Positions 1 to 9,525 are shown, counted from the stretch's first letter. The stretch: DNA of 64,000 nt from Cryptomeria japonica (GCF_030272615.1 NC_081414.1:663784938-663848937); one strand, 5' to 3'. Notes: a model not told the origin generated them from the sequence alone. A program made the numbers and translations.

Positions 1-2206
1 ATATCTAGATACTAGTCTTTGCCAATATTGTTTTTTGTTAACTCCTTGAAACAATGGTGTCCCTAAAAATTTCCCTGGGAAGTTGGTCATTTGAAGCCTT
101 AGGATTTTGGTCAAATCTCATTGGAGACTTGGTTGGGTATTCAGGAAGAACAATTCCGACCTACTCCAATTAATTTTTTGTCTTGAAGGAAAGCAATATT
201 TATTGAGTAGATTCTTTATTATTCTGGCTTCCTTTATGTTAGATCAACCAAATAGAATCATGTCATCCACAAACTATTGATGGGTTATTGGAATGACTTC
301 CTCTGCTATCTTGATTTCATACCATTTTCCTTCTTCCCTTATTTTATTTATACCTCTCCCCAAGGATTCAACCATGATTATGATCAAGAAAGGAGGTATT
401 GGGTCTCCTTTTCTTATACCTCTTTTTGAGTTAAAAAATTCATACATTTTGCCATTCATTAAAACCAAGAACATTGGGGTTGAAATACATTTGTCTAACC
501 ATTGAATCCATTCCTTCACGGAGCTGAATATTTCTATAACTTGCTTCAAGAATCCTCTATCCACTAAGTCATAAGCTTTCATAATCTAAAGTTTTATAAT
601 CATCCCTTCCTATTTTTATATTCTCACTGAGTGAATTGCTTCATGGGCTATAATATTCCCTTCTTCAATTGATATTCTCGAGGCAAAAGCACTCTGATCT
701 TTTGAAATAATAGAACATATTTTTGAGTCGATTTGATACTACTTTATATATTATCTTATACGATATATTGCATAAAGAAGTTGGTTTAAATTCCCCCATC
801 AATGTTACCTTTTTCTTCTTTGGTATTAGTGCTAAGAAAGTATGATTTATTGCTTTTAGTATCATTTCCTTTTTCTTTGAATCCTCCACTACTCTGTGTA
901 TATCTTGACCCACTATATTCCAAAATGTTTGGAAGGAACTAGGTGGAAACCTATCAGGACCTAGGGCCTTATCTCGATTCATCTGAAAGACTATCATTTT
1001 CACCTCTTCCTCTGATATTGGCCTAAGAAATTTCTGATTTTGCTGATCTGAGATACATTTGAGATTGCATTTAAAAACTCTTCCCTTAATGGCTTATTCT
1101 CTTGTTGTTTTGTGTTGAGCATTGTTTCAAAAAAATTCGTTGCCTCTTTTTTCATTTCATCCATATTCTTGGTTCTAGTACCATCTGCCCTGTCTATTTT
1201 TGTGAATCTACTTCTTTCCTTTTCGGCAATTGAAGTTCTATGGAAGAATTTTGTGTTCATGTCCCCCTCTTTTAGCCATACTTCCCTTGATTTTTATCTC
1301 CAATGGCATTCTTCTCTTAACTTCATTTTCACATATTTTAGCTATTTTCACATATTTTAGCTTGTTGTTGAGTTGGTACATTTATGTGTGTTCTTTATAG
1401 TTTACCTCTTTCCACCATGTTGCTATTAATTCTTCCAATTTTGGGTCCCTATGCCACATATTTTTGAACTTGAAGGGTATTCTTAAGACATTTTGTCCTT
1501 GGATCTAAGACATTTGGATTGGAAAATGATCTGAACCTACCAACAGAAGCATGGATATGTCATAGAATTGTAATAGGCTATCCCAATTATTAGTCAGTAA
1601 GAATCTATCTAGCCTTTCTGCACTATTGGCAAAGCCTTTCTTTCTATTTGTCCATGTGAAAATGCCATTTCTTGCCTACAATTCTTTCAGGTTATTACTA
1701 TCTATGAAATTTTGAAAGTCCCGTTGGACTGTTGTCATTCTCCTTAGGCCTCCTCTTTTCTCCGTATTATTTTTAGTGGCATTAAAACCTCTTGCTATGA
1801 GTATATATTCTCCTTTCATTCCATCCATTCTCATTGATAGCTTGTTCCATACCCCCTTTTTCTGCATCATTTGGGTTGGACTCTAAACAATGATTATTTA
1901 GAAAGAGTCATTTGTTTGAAGAATCTTCCATTTACCTAATATATAGCAATTACTCTCTTCTATTATGGTGACCTCTACCTTCCATGGGTTCCATAAAATG
2001 CCTACACCTCTTGAGACTCCCTCCAAATCAATAAAATAAATATTCTAGTTTCTCCATTTCTCCATCCTTCTTGCACTTTCCTCCTTTTGAATTTTGGTTT
2101 CTTGCAATAGGCATATATTTGTGTTCACCTACTCTATTTGATGCTTTATCAAGTGCCATTTATTAGGAGTATTTATACCCCTAAAATTCCAAGTTATTAT
2201 CTTCAT
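1..2206 (-). pseudogene. LINE ORF2: AP-endonuclease plus reverse transcriptase, disrupted
   Basis: ORF2 encodes the nicking endonuclease and reverse transcriptase used for target-primed reverse transcription. Reading on the minus strand from the ATG at 2206, the start MKIITWNFRGINTP is the classic LINE endonuclease N-terminus. Near 1790 the usual GDFNA metal-binding motif reads RGFNA, so the aspartate is lost; the later GSDHFPI motif (about 1530) is kept. RT fingers (DKALGPDRFP, then LIPKKKK and CNISYKIIYK) lie at 665-1003, the RGIRKGDP motif near 410, and the catalytic FVDDMILFG at about 240-270, just after an in-frame TAG. Several stops and frameshifts separate these blocks, so no full protein can be made. 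The ATG overlaps the ORF1 stop by four bases. Confidence 0.85.
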
Positions 2207-2819
2207 TGCTCCTGGGGAAGGTTAAGCTCCTTCCTTAAGCTCTTTTTTGCTCTTCTTTTCATGCCTTGCTCCTTCATGAAAAAGGTATTAAGTTTAGATT
2301 TATTGGATTTTCTTTTTCTTTCTTTCTTGTCTAGGATTTTCGGGCTTTTGTTCTTTGAGTTGATTTGCTCCGACATTCTTTCTTCAATCTTTTGTGCCTC
2401 CATAACCTCCCATTCATTATAGTCTTCTTCATACTTCTCCTCTATATCTCCCTCCTCATTTGTTTCTATCCTTTCTTTCCTCATCTCATCTTCATTTACC
2501 TTTTCTTGTATTAGTTGGGGATCTTTATTCCCTTGGTTAACATCACTCCTTACTATTTCTAATTATTGGGTATATTATCTACCTTAAATCCTCTATGTCT
2601 TTCAACAAAACTACTAGATCAGTCTCTTTTTCATTTTCTTGCCTTGAAGGAGGGGTGCTTCTTGCGTAGTTCATTCTCTCATCTTGGGTTATCTCCTCAT
2701 ATTCTATATCATGGTTGTCTTGTCTTCTCCTTTTGAGAGGGATTCTGTCCTTAAGTCTCCTTTGCTTATTTAGGTCTTCTTGTCTCATACCTTCTTGTAT
2801 TTCTTCTAGATCTTGTTGG
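2203..2819 (-). pseudogene. LINE ORF1, C-terminal part (charged, coiled-coil-like)
   Basis: This is the C-terminal, very Lys/Glu-rich part of LINE ORF1. The first block (2579-2788) is MRQEDLNKQRRLKDR..., interrupted by a stop and a frame change near 2560; the second (2203-2484) continues to ...LNLPQEQ and a TGA at 2203-2205. That TGA overlaps the ORF2 start codon as ATGA. No CCHC knuckle is visible here. The frame at its upstream edge (QQDLEEIQEG) joins well to the DUF4283-like middle part of ORF1 at 7261-7556 if the Copia insertion is removed. Plant LINE ORF1 proteins bind RNA; that role is known from the family and not shown here. Confidence 0.7.
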
Positions 2820-3277
2820 TGTAATTAATTATTCATGTTTGATATTATTAAACCTTACTTAAGTTTACTTAGGTACATGCATATCATAGTAGTTTGGGTA
2901 TGAGACACTTGGTTGTTTGTGCCACATTGGGATAGTGTGTGTAGGATGATTTCCACATTTTGTGGTCTTGTTGTTACATTCCACCTTCAATGTTGATCCA
3001 CCTCATGTGGAATATTATATTGTTTCTCCTACCTACCACACCTATTTCCTACCTACCCTTGTTTCTCATTGAGCCACATGTCATGTTTGTGTGCTCACAT
3101 ATCCATTTAGCCTTTCCTATATAAGGAGGCTTATATTAATTATATGTAATTAATTGATCGATTGATGATCCAGTTGATCAGTATTTTCATCTTGATAGAA
3201 TACAGTTTATTCCTATCATCTATTTTGTCTCTCTATTGTACATTTCATTGAGCTCTTGATCTTGACAAAATCTCACA
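2820..3277 (+). repeat. 5' LTR of the Copia-like element
   Basis: The segment runs from a TG next to the LINE flank to ...TCTCACA immediately before the primer-binding site. A TATA-like CTATATAAGGAGG lies at about 3117-3129, in a position fitting an LTR promoter. No second copy is found at the 3' end. The left boundary is judged only from the TG and from loss of LINE reading frame, so it may be off by a few bases. Confidence 0.65.
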
Positions 3278-3289
3278 TGGTATCAGAGC
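3278..3289 (+). other. Primer-binding site (initiator tRNA-Met type)
   Basis: TGGTATCAGAGC directly follows the LTR. This is the standard plant Copia primer-binding site, complementary to the 3' end of initiator tRNA-Met, and it fixes the end of the LTR and the plus orientation. Confidence 0.9.
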
Positions 3290-4938
3290 GTAAAGGGCTA
3301 CTTTGATTAGTCATTTTTGGAGGCTTCAATTTCGGATCTAGGGAGCTTCTCTTTTTGGGTGCATCATACAAAATTTTAGACATCACGGTTACATCCAGGA
3401 GGCTGTTTCCATAAATTTTGAGTATAAACTTGACCTGTTTTGGAGAAACTTAGATTTGGAGGAAAATTTTGCCCAATTTGGGCTACGGTACGGATTTTTT
3501 TTTTTAAAATAAAAAATTAAATTTTTTTTCTGCGAATATATATTGTAAATCTTATTTATTTTTCCAATTCGCAGTTTTTTAAATATGTAATTTTTTTTAA
3601 ATTTAAAAAAAAATAATAAAAAAATATTTTGTTTTACGAGGGGGAACAATCTCTGTCCCCATCGTCGTACACCGTACCCTGCTTCTGCAATGTTTGGAGG
3701 GACCTCCAATACTGCTGGCAACCTCCAGTAGCATGACCGCCCCCTGCCTTTTTCTACGGCCCCCGACAGTCTTTCATCCGGCTCCTCTACTCGTACCTGT
3801 CGCTGACCCCACCATTCTCACCACTCGGCTGCACTTCCTCCTCTCGGCCACGCTCTGCTCCACCACCTGGCAGCCAGCCTTGCCACTTCCCAGCTGCCCC
3901 TCTCTCATCGATGACCTACACTTTGTAGTTTTCCTCCTGTCGACATCTTCTCTCTATCGTGCTCCATGCCTCGGTGCCTATGCTCCGCTCTACTCCTATG
4001 GTCTCCGATCACTGACCCCTCCAGCTTCCGATTCCTCAGCCATCGGCTCCTTCGGTAGTTTTTTAACCTGGCGGGCCCACGTTTGCCACATGGTAGGTTC
4101 CCGCTGGCCCATGGGAAAAACACCTAGTATGTCACTCTACCACGCCATCAGTCACAATCAACTACATAGTTGAGAGCCACGTCATCTTGTCCGTACGCTA
4201 CAAATAGCCATGCAGGGGGTGGCAAAAAAATTTTGATGACTAAACGAACATCAATTTTAAGACCATGAAATGTTGATGTCAGCCTACATCAGCAGTATTT
4301 TGAAATTTTTTTAAACCCCTTTCTCATTTGCATTTTTGAAATTGCAGTCCAACTTCAAATGGCCATATCTTGCTCCTTTTTGCACATTTTTTGGTGCAAT
4401 TTTTTTTTAAATAGGATATAATTTCATGCTCTTCATAGTGGTGGAGTAATTTTTTTATTTTTATGGATGTATTTTTTAGAATTTGCATATTTTCATGACC
4501 GTACCTATCTAATCCCCAATTTTGCAACTTCACAGGCTTCGTTTGGGGTCATACGACCTCCTTTTTAGGTGCCATTTTTTTGAAAGTGTGTAATTTTTTA
4601 TCTACTTTCATAATCTACCATTAGTTTGCATTGATTTTGAGTAGAAATTGTACTTTCAGTATTTGGTCATTTTTGCCTATTTGGTACTTACATTTTGCTT
4701 GGATCTTAGTTTAGATCACTTGCAGTATTTGTTGATGTCTCTTATAGCCTATTTGAGGCAGTTGTAATATTGAAATCAAAAGACCATTTTGCCTTATTTT
4801 GCAAGTGGCCCATTGTATACACACTAAATATAAAGTGCCAAATCACCATTTTGGGGGGATTTCTTGATTGAGTAAATTTCGGGAGGTGTCTTTTGTGATT
4901 GTGTCTCTCTCTATCTTGTGTTTTTTCATTTTGGTGCT
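3290..4938 (+). other. Copia untranslated leader with an embedded C-rich segment
   Basis: The 1.65-kb leader between the primer-binding site and the gag ATG is unusually long. Bases about 3640-4200 are C-rich and GC-rich, while the flanks are T-rich with homopolymer runs. A 159-codon frame at 3694-4173 is Pro/Ser/Leu-rich with no motif I recognise, and is probably a by-product of the composition. The segment may be a captured piece of foreign sequence or a leader region specific to this family. Confidence 0.5.
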
Positions 4939-6163
4939 ATGGGTTCTCCTAAATTTTCACTTTTAACTCCTCATAATTATGCTTCATGGAAGATAAAGGC
5001 ATGGAGTAAACTAATGGAAAAAGGACTCATTCATTATGTAAATGGAACTATTACAACACCACCTAATCCTAAGGCTGATCCTAATGCTCAGATTGAATGT
5101 CTCACTAAGAATTCTATGGCACTTGGAACTCTTAGAAAGTATGTATCAGATGACCTTATTTTTCACATTGATAAGTGTACTACAATTAAAGAGGCTTGGG
5201 ATATTTATGAGAAATTGTATGGTCAAGTTGTTGAGATTAAGGGCTACAAACTTGATACTGAACTCACAACTTTGGATCCCAAGGTTTTTGATACAATCCA
5301 AAATTATGTCACAAAAGCAATTGAGCTAAGAGAAAAGCTAAAGGATTATGGAATTGATAAAAAGTATGCTCAATTGGTTTACAGCTTGTTGAAACTTGTT
5401 GGACAAGCTTCCATCAGAGTATGCAGCCTTTATATCTAGCTTTCCTACCCATAGGTTAGCTCAAGGTTCCTCATACACTTCTCTCGCATTCGATGCATTC
5501 ATGGAGATGTTGATTCTTGAGGAATCTAAGTTGACCAAGATGGGGATTCTCAAATCTTCAAAGTCACAAGATTTGGTGGCTAATAAGGGGAATCAAAGCA
5601 ATCAAGGAAAAGGCAAGAATCAAAAGCAACCTAAGTCAAAACCACAACAAAATGGAGCACAATCCTCCTCTCCATAACTACGTGACTCACCTAAGAGGAA
5701 ATCATATAAGGACAACCTTTTTTGTGGATATTGCAAGAAGTCGGGACATGATAAACAACATTGTTACAAGAAGGATATTGATGAGTTGAAGAATCTTCTT
5801 GAGAAGAACAAAATCAACCTACCTTCTAGAATGTCTACTTCGGCTTCTTCCAAGGAAAAGGATAAAGGAAACGATCACTCTTTTGGGACAAATAAAGCAA
5901 AGGGACAAGCTCTTTGTGCTACTACAAGTCATGATTCAAGGAGATGGCTTCTAGATTCAGGGGCTTTCCATCATATGGCATCTTCGCAGTCTATGTTCTC
6001 TTCATTTGAGCCTTGCCACATGCCACAGATTTTGATGGGCATTCATACATACATGGATGTGATTGGGAAAGGATCTATTGCCATTGGGGATAACTCCTTC
6101 AATGATGTGTTGTGTGTACCCCACTTGACAAATAATCTTCTTTCCATCTATCAAATCACATAG
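4939..6163 (+). pseudogene. Copia gag plus aspartic protease, disrupted
   Basis: This frame encodes the Copia capsid/nucleocapsid protein and the start of the polyprotein protease. I take the ATG at 4939 (MGSPKFSLLTPHNYASWK), which opens the UBN2/retrotran_gag_2-type domain. One base is missing near 5400, shifting the frame. A TAA at 5675-5677 interrupts the second frame, which then continues with a CCHC knuckle CGYCKKSGHDKQHC (about 5720) and the protease active site LLDSGAFHHMA (about 5950). The frame stops at 6161-6163, in the GAG-pre-integrase stretch (VPHLTNNLLSIYQIT). Three lesions make it non-functional as it stands. Confidence 0.85.
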
Positions 6164-6180
6164 GGGCAACTAGAAAAAAT

Positions 6181-7050
6181 ATGGATTTCACACTTGATTT
6201 AGTTATCATTAGAGACTTGGAGAATAGAGCTATCATTGTGAATGGGGTGGTTGATCATGCATCTTGATTGTACTCCTTTTCACATTTTGGACCTATTGAT
6301 GAGGTTGATTCTTCCTATGTTGATGATTTAGATTTTGAGGAGAACTTTGGGTACTTGAACTTGGGTGTTCTCACATGTGACCCTGTTCTTGAGCCTTGCA
6401 TTACATCTCCTCCTATTGATATCACATCACCTATTGCACCTGATGATGCAGCTAGTGCGAAAGATTTTCCTTCTTGTAATTCAGTGTAGCAAGATATTAC
6501 TTGTCTTCTAGCTTCAATTCATTAGATTGACTACTTGACAGACATTGCAGGTTTGTTTGTGGAGTCCTACATTGCATATTTGGGAGACATCATTGATGAA
6601 ATTCATCTTCTCTTTGATGAAGATGATCCTTCTTTGATTGTTGCGAGGGAACACTCTGACCCTCTTGTGCATCTCTACATGATCATTCTTTAGAGGTTGA
6701 CATGATTGTGGATACCTTTGTACAACATATTTCTCTTTATCTTTTGAGGAGACATGTGAGTCTTTGGATATTGTTCTACATTCTTCTCCACTAGATCTTG
6801 AAGTGCCTATTTCAGCAGTGTGGAGCAGTTCACCACCTTTGGAGGGGGTAACTTTCAACATCGACATGGGGACACTTGAGCAGTTTTCAGAGACTTCATT
6901 CATCATGAGTTTTTTCCTATATCTCCCCTTCATGATTGGGGAGACTTCATGGATACACCTTTGGTTTTGTTTCTTCCCTAGGAGAGGAACGTTGTTCGAC
7001 TTTCATGGAGCAGTTTCTCCATACATCATCAACCTTCTACCATTGGTGTA
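6181..7050 (+). pseudogene. GAG-pre-integrase remnant followed by an acidic ORF of unknown function
   Basis: From 6181 the frame resumes with a pre-integrase-like stretch (IIVNGVVDHAS, TGA, LYSFSHFGPIDEVDSS), then departs from any integrase. It becomes an Asp/Glu-rich sequence (6268-6489), degenerating with stops into 6500-6700 and a further frame at about 6690-7050. No DDE integrase, YVDD RT or RNase H motif occurs anywhere up to 7260. I do not recognise this tail. It may be structural, or the scrambled product of a deletion that replaced pol. Confidence 0.55.
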
Positions 7051-7260
7051 GATTCTACATTGAGGGGGAGCTACCTAGTCTCTCTTCTTCTTCTCTCATA
7101 TGGGGGGGGCATTTTCCTCACATAGAGTTTTGTTCCTCACATCCTTCTATGAGAGTTCTTTGTATATATTTTTCATCTCTCTTTTGGGGGGAGAGTTTTT
7201 TCCCATTGAGTTTTTCTCTCTTTCCCTGCTTTATGAGATTTAATTACATTGTTGTTTCCA
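7051..7260 (+). other. Copia 3' untranslated remnant with purine tracts
   Basis: Polypurine-like tracts (TTGAGGGGGAGC near 7051, TATGGGGGGGG near 7097, TTGGGGGGAGAG near 7174) mark the 3' region of the Copia element. A similar stretch lies at about 54690-54760 in another fragment, where it is followed by a polypurine tract and an LTR. Here the sequence stops at 7260 and LINE DNA resumes, so the terminal part is lost. Confidence 0.55.
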
Positions 7261-7556
7261 GTTACCTCCTTCAGTAATTATTTCTAGCTTGTTATATATT
7301 TCCATATCCATATCAATCTCTACACACATTTTTTCTACATCCCTTGTTTTCCCATTTAGAAAGCCTTTGACCACTTCTATGAATGAACCCAAAGAATTAC
7401 ATATTCTCATAATTGTTCTTTCGCCCTAGAATTCTGCTGGTAATCCCTCTAGTAGAAACCATTTTAGGGTTTTGTTAATCTTGAAACTACCTGGTTCAAA
7501 GTTAGGGACCCAGTTTATTTTGGAAAAACTAATACCTTTTTAAAAGCTAGGGATGC
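7261..7556 (-). pseudogene. LINE ORF1, middle part (DUF4283-like)
   Basis: On the minus strand this 296-bp island between two LTR elements reads continuously as a plant LINE ORF1 piece: INWVPNFEPGSF, then FLLEGLPAEF, stop, GERTIMRICNSLGSFIEVV, and KMCVEIDMDMEIYNKLEI. The order (WxPxF, GLPxEFW, IG/LGxFI, RICVEID) fits the DUF4283 domain found in plant LINE ORF1. The stop in PAEF* is TGG to TAG. A second stop lies near the upstream edge. This island is the key evidence that the flanking LINE pieces are one element. Confidence 0.8.
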
Positions 7557-8337
7557 TGTATATGGTGAAAATGGATAACAATAATAACAATATTGAAAGG
7601 CTAAATGAATCCAACCACAAAACCCTAGCCTAACAATCAACAAAGATCCACCATAACATATGAAGATTACCTAAGACAATGCAAATCAAATGAAATCACA
7701 AAGATTATACCATCACATGTCCAATAGGGTTTGAATCTCCATTCTTCCTATCTCCATTGATCTTGCTTGATATATTTGCTCTCAGATTTTATGTGCACAA
7801 GAGCTCAACAAAGAACGAAATGTGGTTGCAAGTAGGATCGTAGTGTAGTCAAGTCCTTAAGATGATTGATAAGAATAATTGATTAGGGTTTGATAATGAG
7901 GGAAGCATCTCCTTATATAGAAGACACTATATGAAATGGAGGGATAAGATTGAGAGGTGTAAAAGGAGGTCGGCTATGATTAGAGGGTAGGTAGAAGAAA
8001 TAATAAAATAATGAAAGGGGTAGGTAGTGTATGAATTAAGAGATGAATGACATGTGTCATGGGTAGAAAAGGTTAATGAATTAATTAAATAAATAAATAT
8101 TTATTTAATTAATAGAAGAAGTGGGATCAATTAAATAAATAAGATATTTATTTAATTTAGGAAAAGGATAATTTAAATAAATAAATGTATTTATTTAAAT
8201 GAGAAATAAGGCTAGAAGAGGATAAATGAATTAATTAAATAAATAAAGATTTATTTAATTGATAGAAGAATTAAGCTTAGATAATTAAATAAATAAAATA
8301 TTTATTTAATTAGACATGACAATTTTAGGTGTCTACA
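7557..8337 (-). repeat. 3' LTR of the gypsy element (left copy, 781 bp)
   Basis: In minus sense it begins TGTAGACACC and ends CCATATACA, matching 22903-23649. A TATA-like TATATAAGG (minus sense) lies at about 7911-7920. Compared by eye with the right copy there are about seven substitutions, one 1-bp indel and one 33-bp indel near 7990, bounded by repeated GGGTAGGTA, giving roughly 1% divergence. The low divergence means a young insertion relative to the decay of the internal genes. Confidence 0.95.
8066..8321. repeat. Five AT-rich palindromes in the LTR
   Basis: Five inverted repeats of about 26-34 bp follow one another in the U3 end of the LTR, each built on AAATAAATA...TATTTATTT. The third has TTTAAATAAATA paired with TATTTATTTAAA, whereas the others have AATTAAAT paired with ATTTAATT, so both arms changed together. 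The same cluster is present in the right LTR at about 23390-23630. It could form cruciforms or hairpin RNA; no function is shown. Confidence 0.8.
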
Positions 8338-8352
8338 TTTTGCCCCTCTTTG
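8338..8352 (-). other. Polypurine tract of the gypsy element
   Basis: In minus sense AAAGAGGGGCAAAA ends directly at the first base of the 3' LTR. A purine run in this place primes plus-strand DNA synthesis in LTR retrotransposons, and it confirms the minus orientation. Confidence 0.8.
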
Positions 8353-8581
8353 AGACAATGTGGCTTGTCACATTGTTTCAAAGAAGATAAGATGAACTAA
8401 TACAGAGTTGCCCCAGGATGGGAATGATATGCCCCCTCGAGAGATTGGATGAAAATGTCTGGAAAGATCGCAGACAATCTCTCGATAAGAAAGAAAGGCT
8501 AGAATGGACTGACCGGATAAAGTGACAGAGTCACAGGATAGTGAAGACTGACTCGGGAAATGAGGGCTAGGGCTAGGGTAG

Positions 8582-8590
8582 GCTATAAGA
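8582..8590 (+). promoter_or_regulatory. Possible TATA element for the antisense ORF
   Basis: GGCTATAAGATAG lies on the plus strand upstream of the phased motif array and the antisense ORF. It is the best TATA-like sequence between the LTR and the ORF. Position fits a promoter for the antisense transcript, but there is no direct evidence. Confidence 0.25.
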
Positions 8591-8868
8591 TAGACCACGG
8601 GGGAAAATACATCCTCATTGTCATCTACACATCCACGAGAGCAGATTGTAGAGCAAAGATAGAGCAGTAGCAGTCAGTAGCGATGGCTTTCGTTCATAGA
8701 TTCGACCTCGTTCGCTGATTTCAGAGGCCAGTAGAGGCAGGAGAGCCGGTACGTACCACCAAACCTCCTCGTACTTTGATGCATTGAATTTTGTCATTAA
8801 TGCATGCTAGATAGGGTCATAAATGTGCTTAGACTAGGGTCCAAAAAATGTCCAAAAACGTCCAGACA

Positions 8869-9095
8869 CGTCTGCGTTGGTGCCAGGCGCGTCTGTGCTC
8901 GCGAGGCGCGTCTGTGTTTGTGCCAGGTGCGTCTGCGTTGGAACCCGTGTCTGTGTCAATTGCGGCCACGTCTATGATGGTCAGTCATGTCTGTGCCAAG
9001 AAGGCACATCTGTGTCACCCAGGCGCGTCTGTGTAGAGCATAGGCACGTCTATGCAGTCTGAAAGCACGTTTATGTCAGGTAAGTACGTTTGTGT
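8869..9095 (+). repeat. Phased array of GCGTCTGTGT-like motifs (antisense-ORF leader)
   Basis: Twelve copies of a degenerate [CT][GA]T[CT]T-centred motif (best form GCGTCTGTGT) start near 8869, 8890, 8909, 8930, 8948, 8969, 8989, 9007, 9026, 9047, 9068 and 9087, a mean spacing of 19.8 bp. The bases between motifs vary much more. The complementary form occurs at 21126-21306 and 22541-22752 in the same element with the same spacing. Two helical turns between copies would fit protein binding on one face of DNA, which is inference. Confidence 0.85.
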
Positions 9096-9525
9096 TGAGT
9101 TTTGGTCTTCTAGGTCAAATCGACAGTTCTGTGATGAACATACGTTGTCGATTGGATAAGCTGCTAAGAGGATACACTCAAATAGGGCCTCTAGGGAAGA
9201 CTAGGATAGATCAAGGCACTTTGTGATGAACAGTGAGTACCAAGATAGAGTACTTTGTGATGAACAGGGAGTACTAGAGTATGAGCAGCACTTTGTGATG
9301 AACAGGGAGTGCAAATGTGAGTAGCACTTTGTGATGAACAGTGAGTGTCACACACGTAGTACTTTGTGATGAACAGGGAGTACCACTAGGATAAATAGCA
9401 ACACTTTGTGATGAACAGTGAGTGTCACTAGGATAGATAGCAATGTGCATGTAGATAAAAAGTAGCATTTTGTGATAAACAGGGAATGCCACTATGACTG
9501 ACATGAGTGATTTGCTTGACTACAG
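9080..9525 (+). other. Predicted intron upstream of the antisense ORF
   Basis: A consensus 5' splice site, CAG/GTAAGT, is at 9077-9085. A fitting 3' splice site, TTTGCTTGACTACAG/GAG, ends at 9525, with a CTGAC branch-point-like sequence near 9497. The plant-mobile-domain frame opens immediately after the acceptor and is closed by a TGA just before it (9517-9519). The whole hairpin array (9118-9489) lies inside this 446-nt intron. Splicing is predicted from sequence only. Confidence 0.5.
9118..9489 (+). repeat. Array of eight hairpins with covarying stems and a constant 15-nt loop
   Basis: Units 2-8 share the 15-nt loop consensus TTGTGATGAACAGKG, flanked by 5-6 bp arms that differ but stay paired: GGCACT/AGTACC (one mismatch; 9215/9236), AGTACT/AGTACT (9249/9270), GCACT/AGTGC (9288/9308), GCACT/AGTGT (G-U; 9324/9344), GTACT/AGTAC (9359/9379), ACACT/AGTGT (9401/9421), GCATT/AATGC (9465/9485). 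Unit 1 has an 8-bp stem AATCGACA/TGTCGATT (9118/9146) with a related 20-nt loop. Loop length is exactly 15 in units 2-8. Paired changes in stems and conservation in the loop indicate selection or copying at the level of a folded strand. Confidence 0.85.

Larger units (their letters stand above)
1..2819 (-). mobile_element. Plant LINE (non-LTR retrotransposon), 3' segment; truncated by window edge
   Basis: This is the downstream part of a minus-strand L1-type plant LINE. It contains the end of ORF1 and an ORF2 with an endonuclease domain followed by reverse transcriptase. The element continues beyond base 1, so its RNase H domain, 3' UTR and poly(A) are outside the window. The upstream parts of the same element lie at 7261-7556 and 23650-24470, separated by two LTR-element insertions. 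Many stops and frame changes show it is an old, inactive copy. Basis: LINE motifs are seen directly; continuity of the three pieces is inferred from collinear reading frames. Confidence 0.85.
2820..7260 (+). mobile_element. Ty1/copia-like element, gag-protease only, 3' LTR missing
   Basis: A plus-strand Copia-like retrotransposon inserted in the LINE. It has a 5' LTR (about 2820-3277), a perfect tRNA-iMet-type primer-binding site (3278-3289), a leader of about 1.65 kb, a gag-protease reading frame, then an acidic ORF in place of integrase, RT and RNase H. A sequence ending in CA at 7260 borders the LINE, but nothing similar to the 5' LTR is present at this end, so the 3' LTR is absent. The flanks GTTGG (left) and GTTAC (right) share only three bases, so the exact ends are uncertain. 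It could have moved only with enzymes supplied by another element. Confidence 0.75.

Noticed and set aside
3694-4173. 159-codon plus-strand frame rich in Pro, Ser and Leu in the Copia leader
   Set aside because: No recognisable domain; the frame follows the C-rich composition and lies in an untranslated leader.
8869-9489. A CRISPR-like repeat-spacer array
   Set aside because: Repeats are short and degenerate, the spacing follows helical phase or hairpins, and the DNA is plant nuclear sequence in a retrotransposon.
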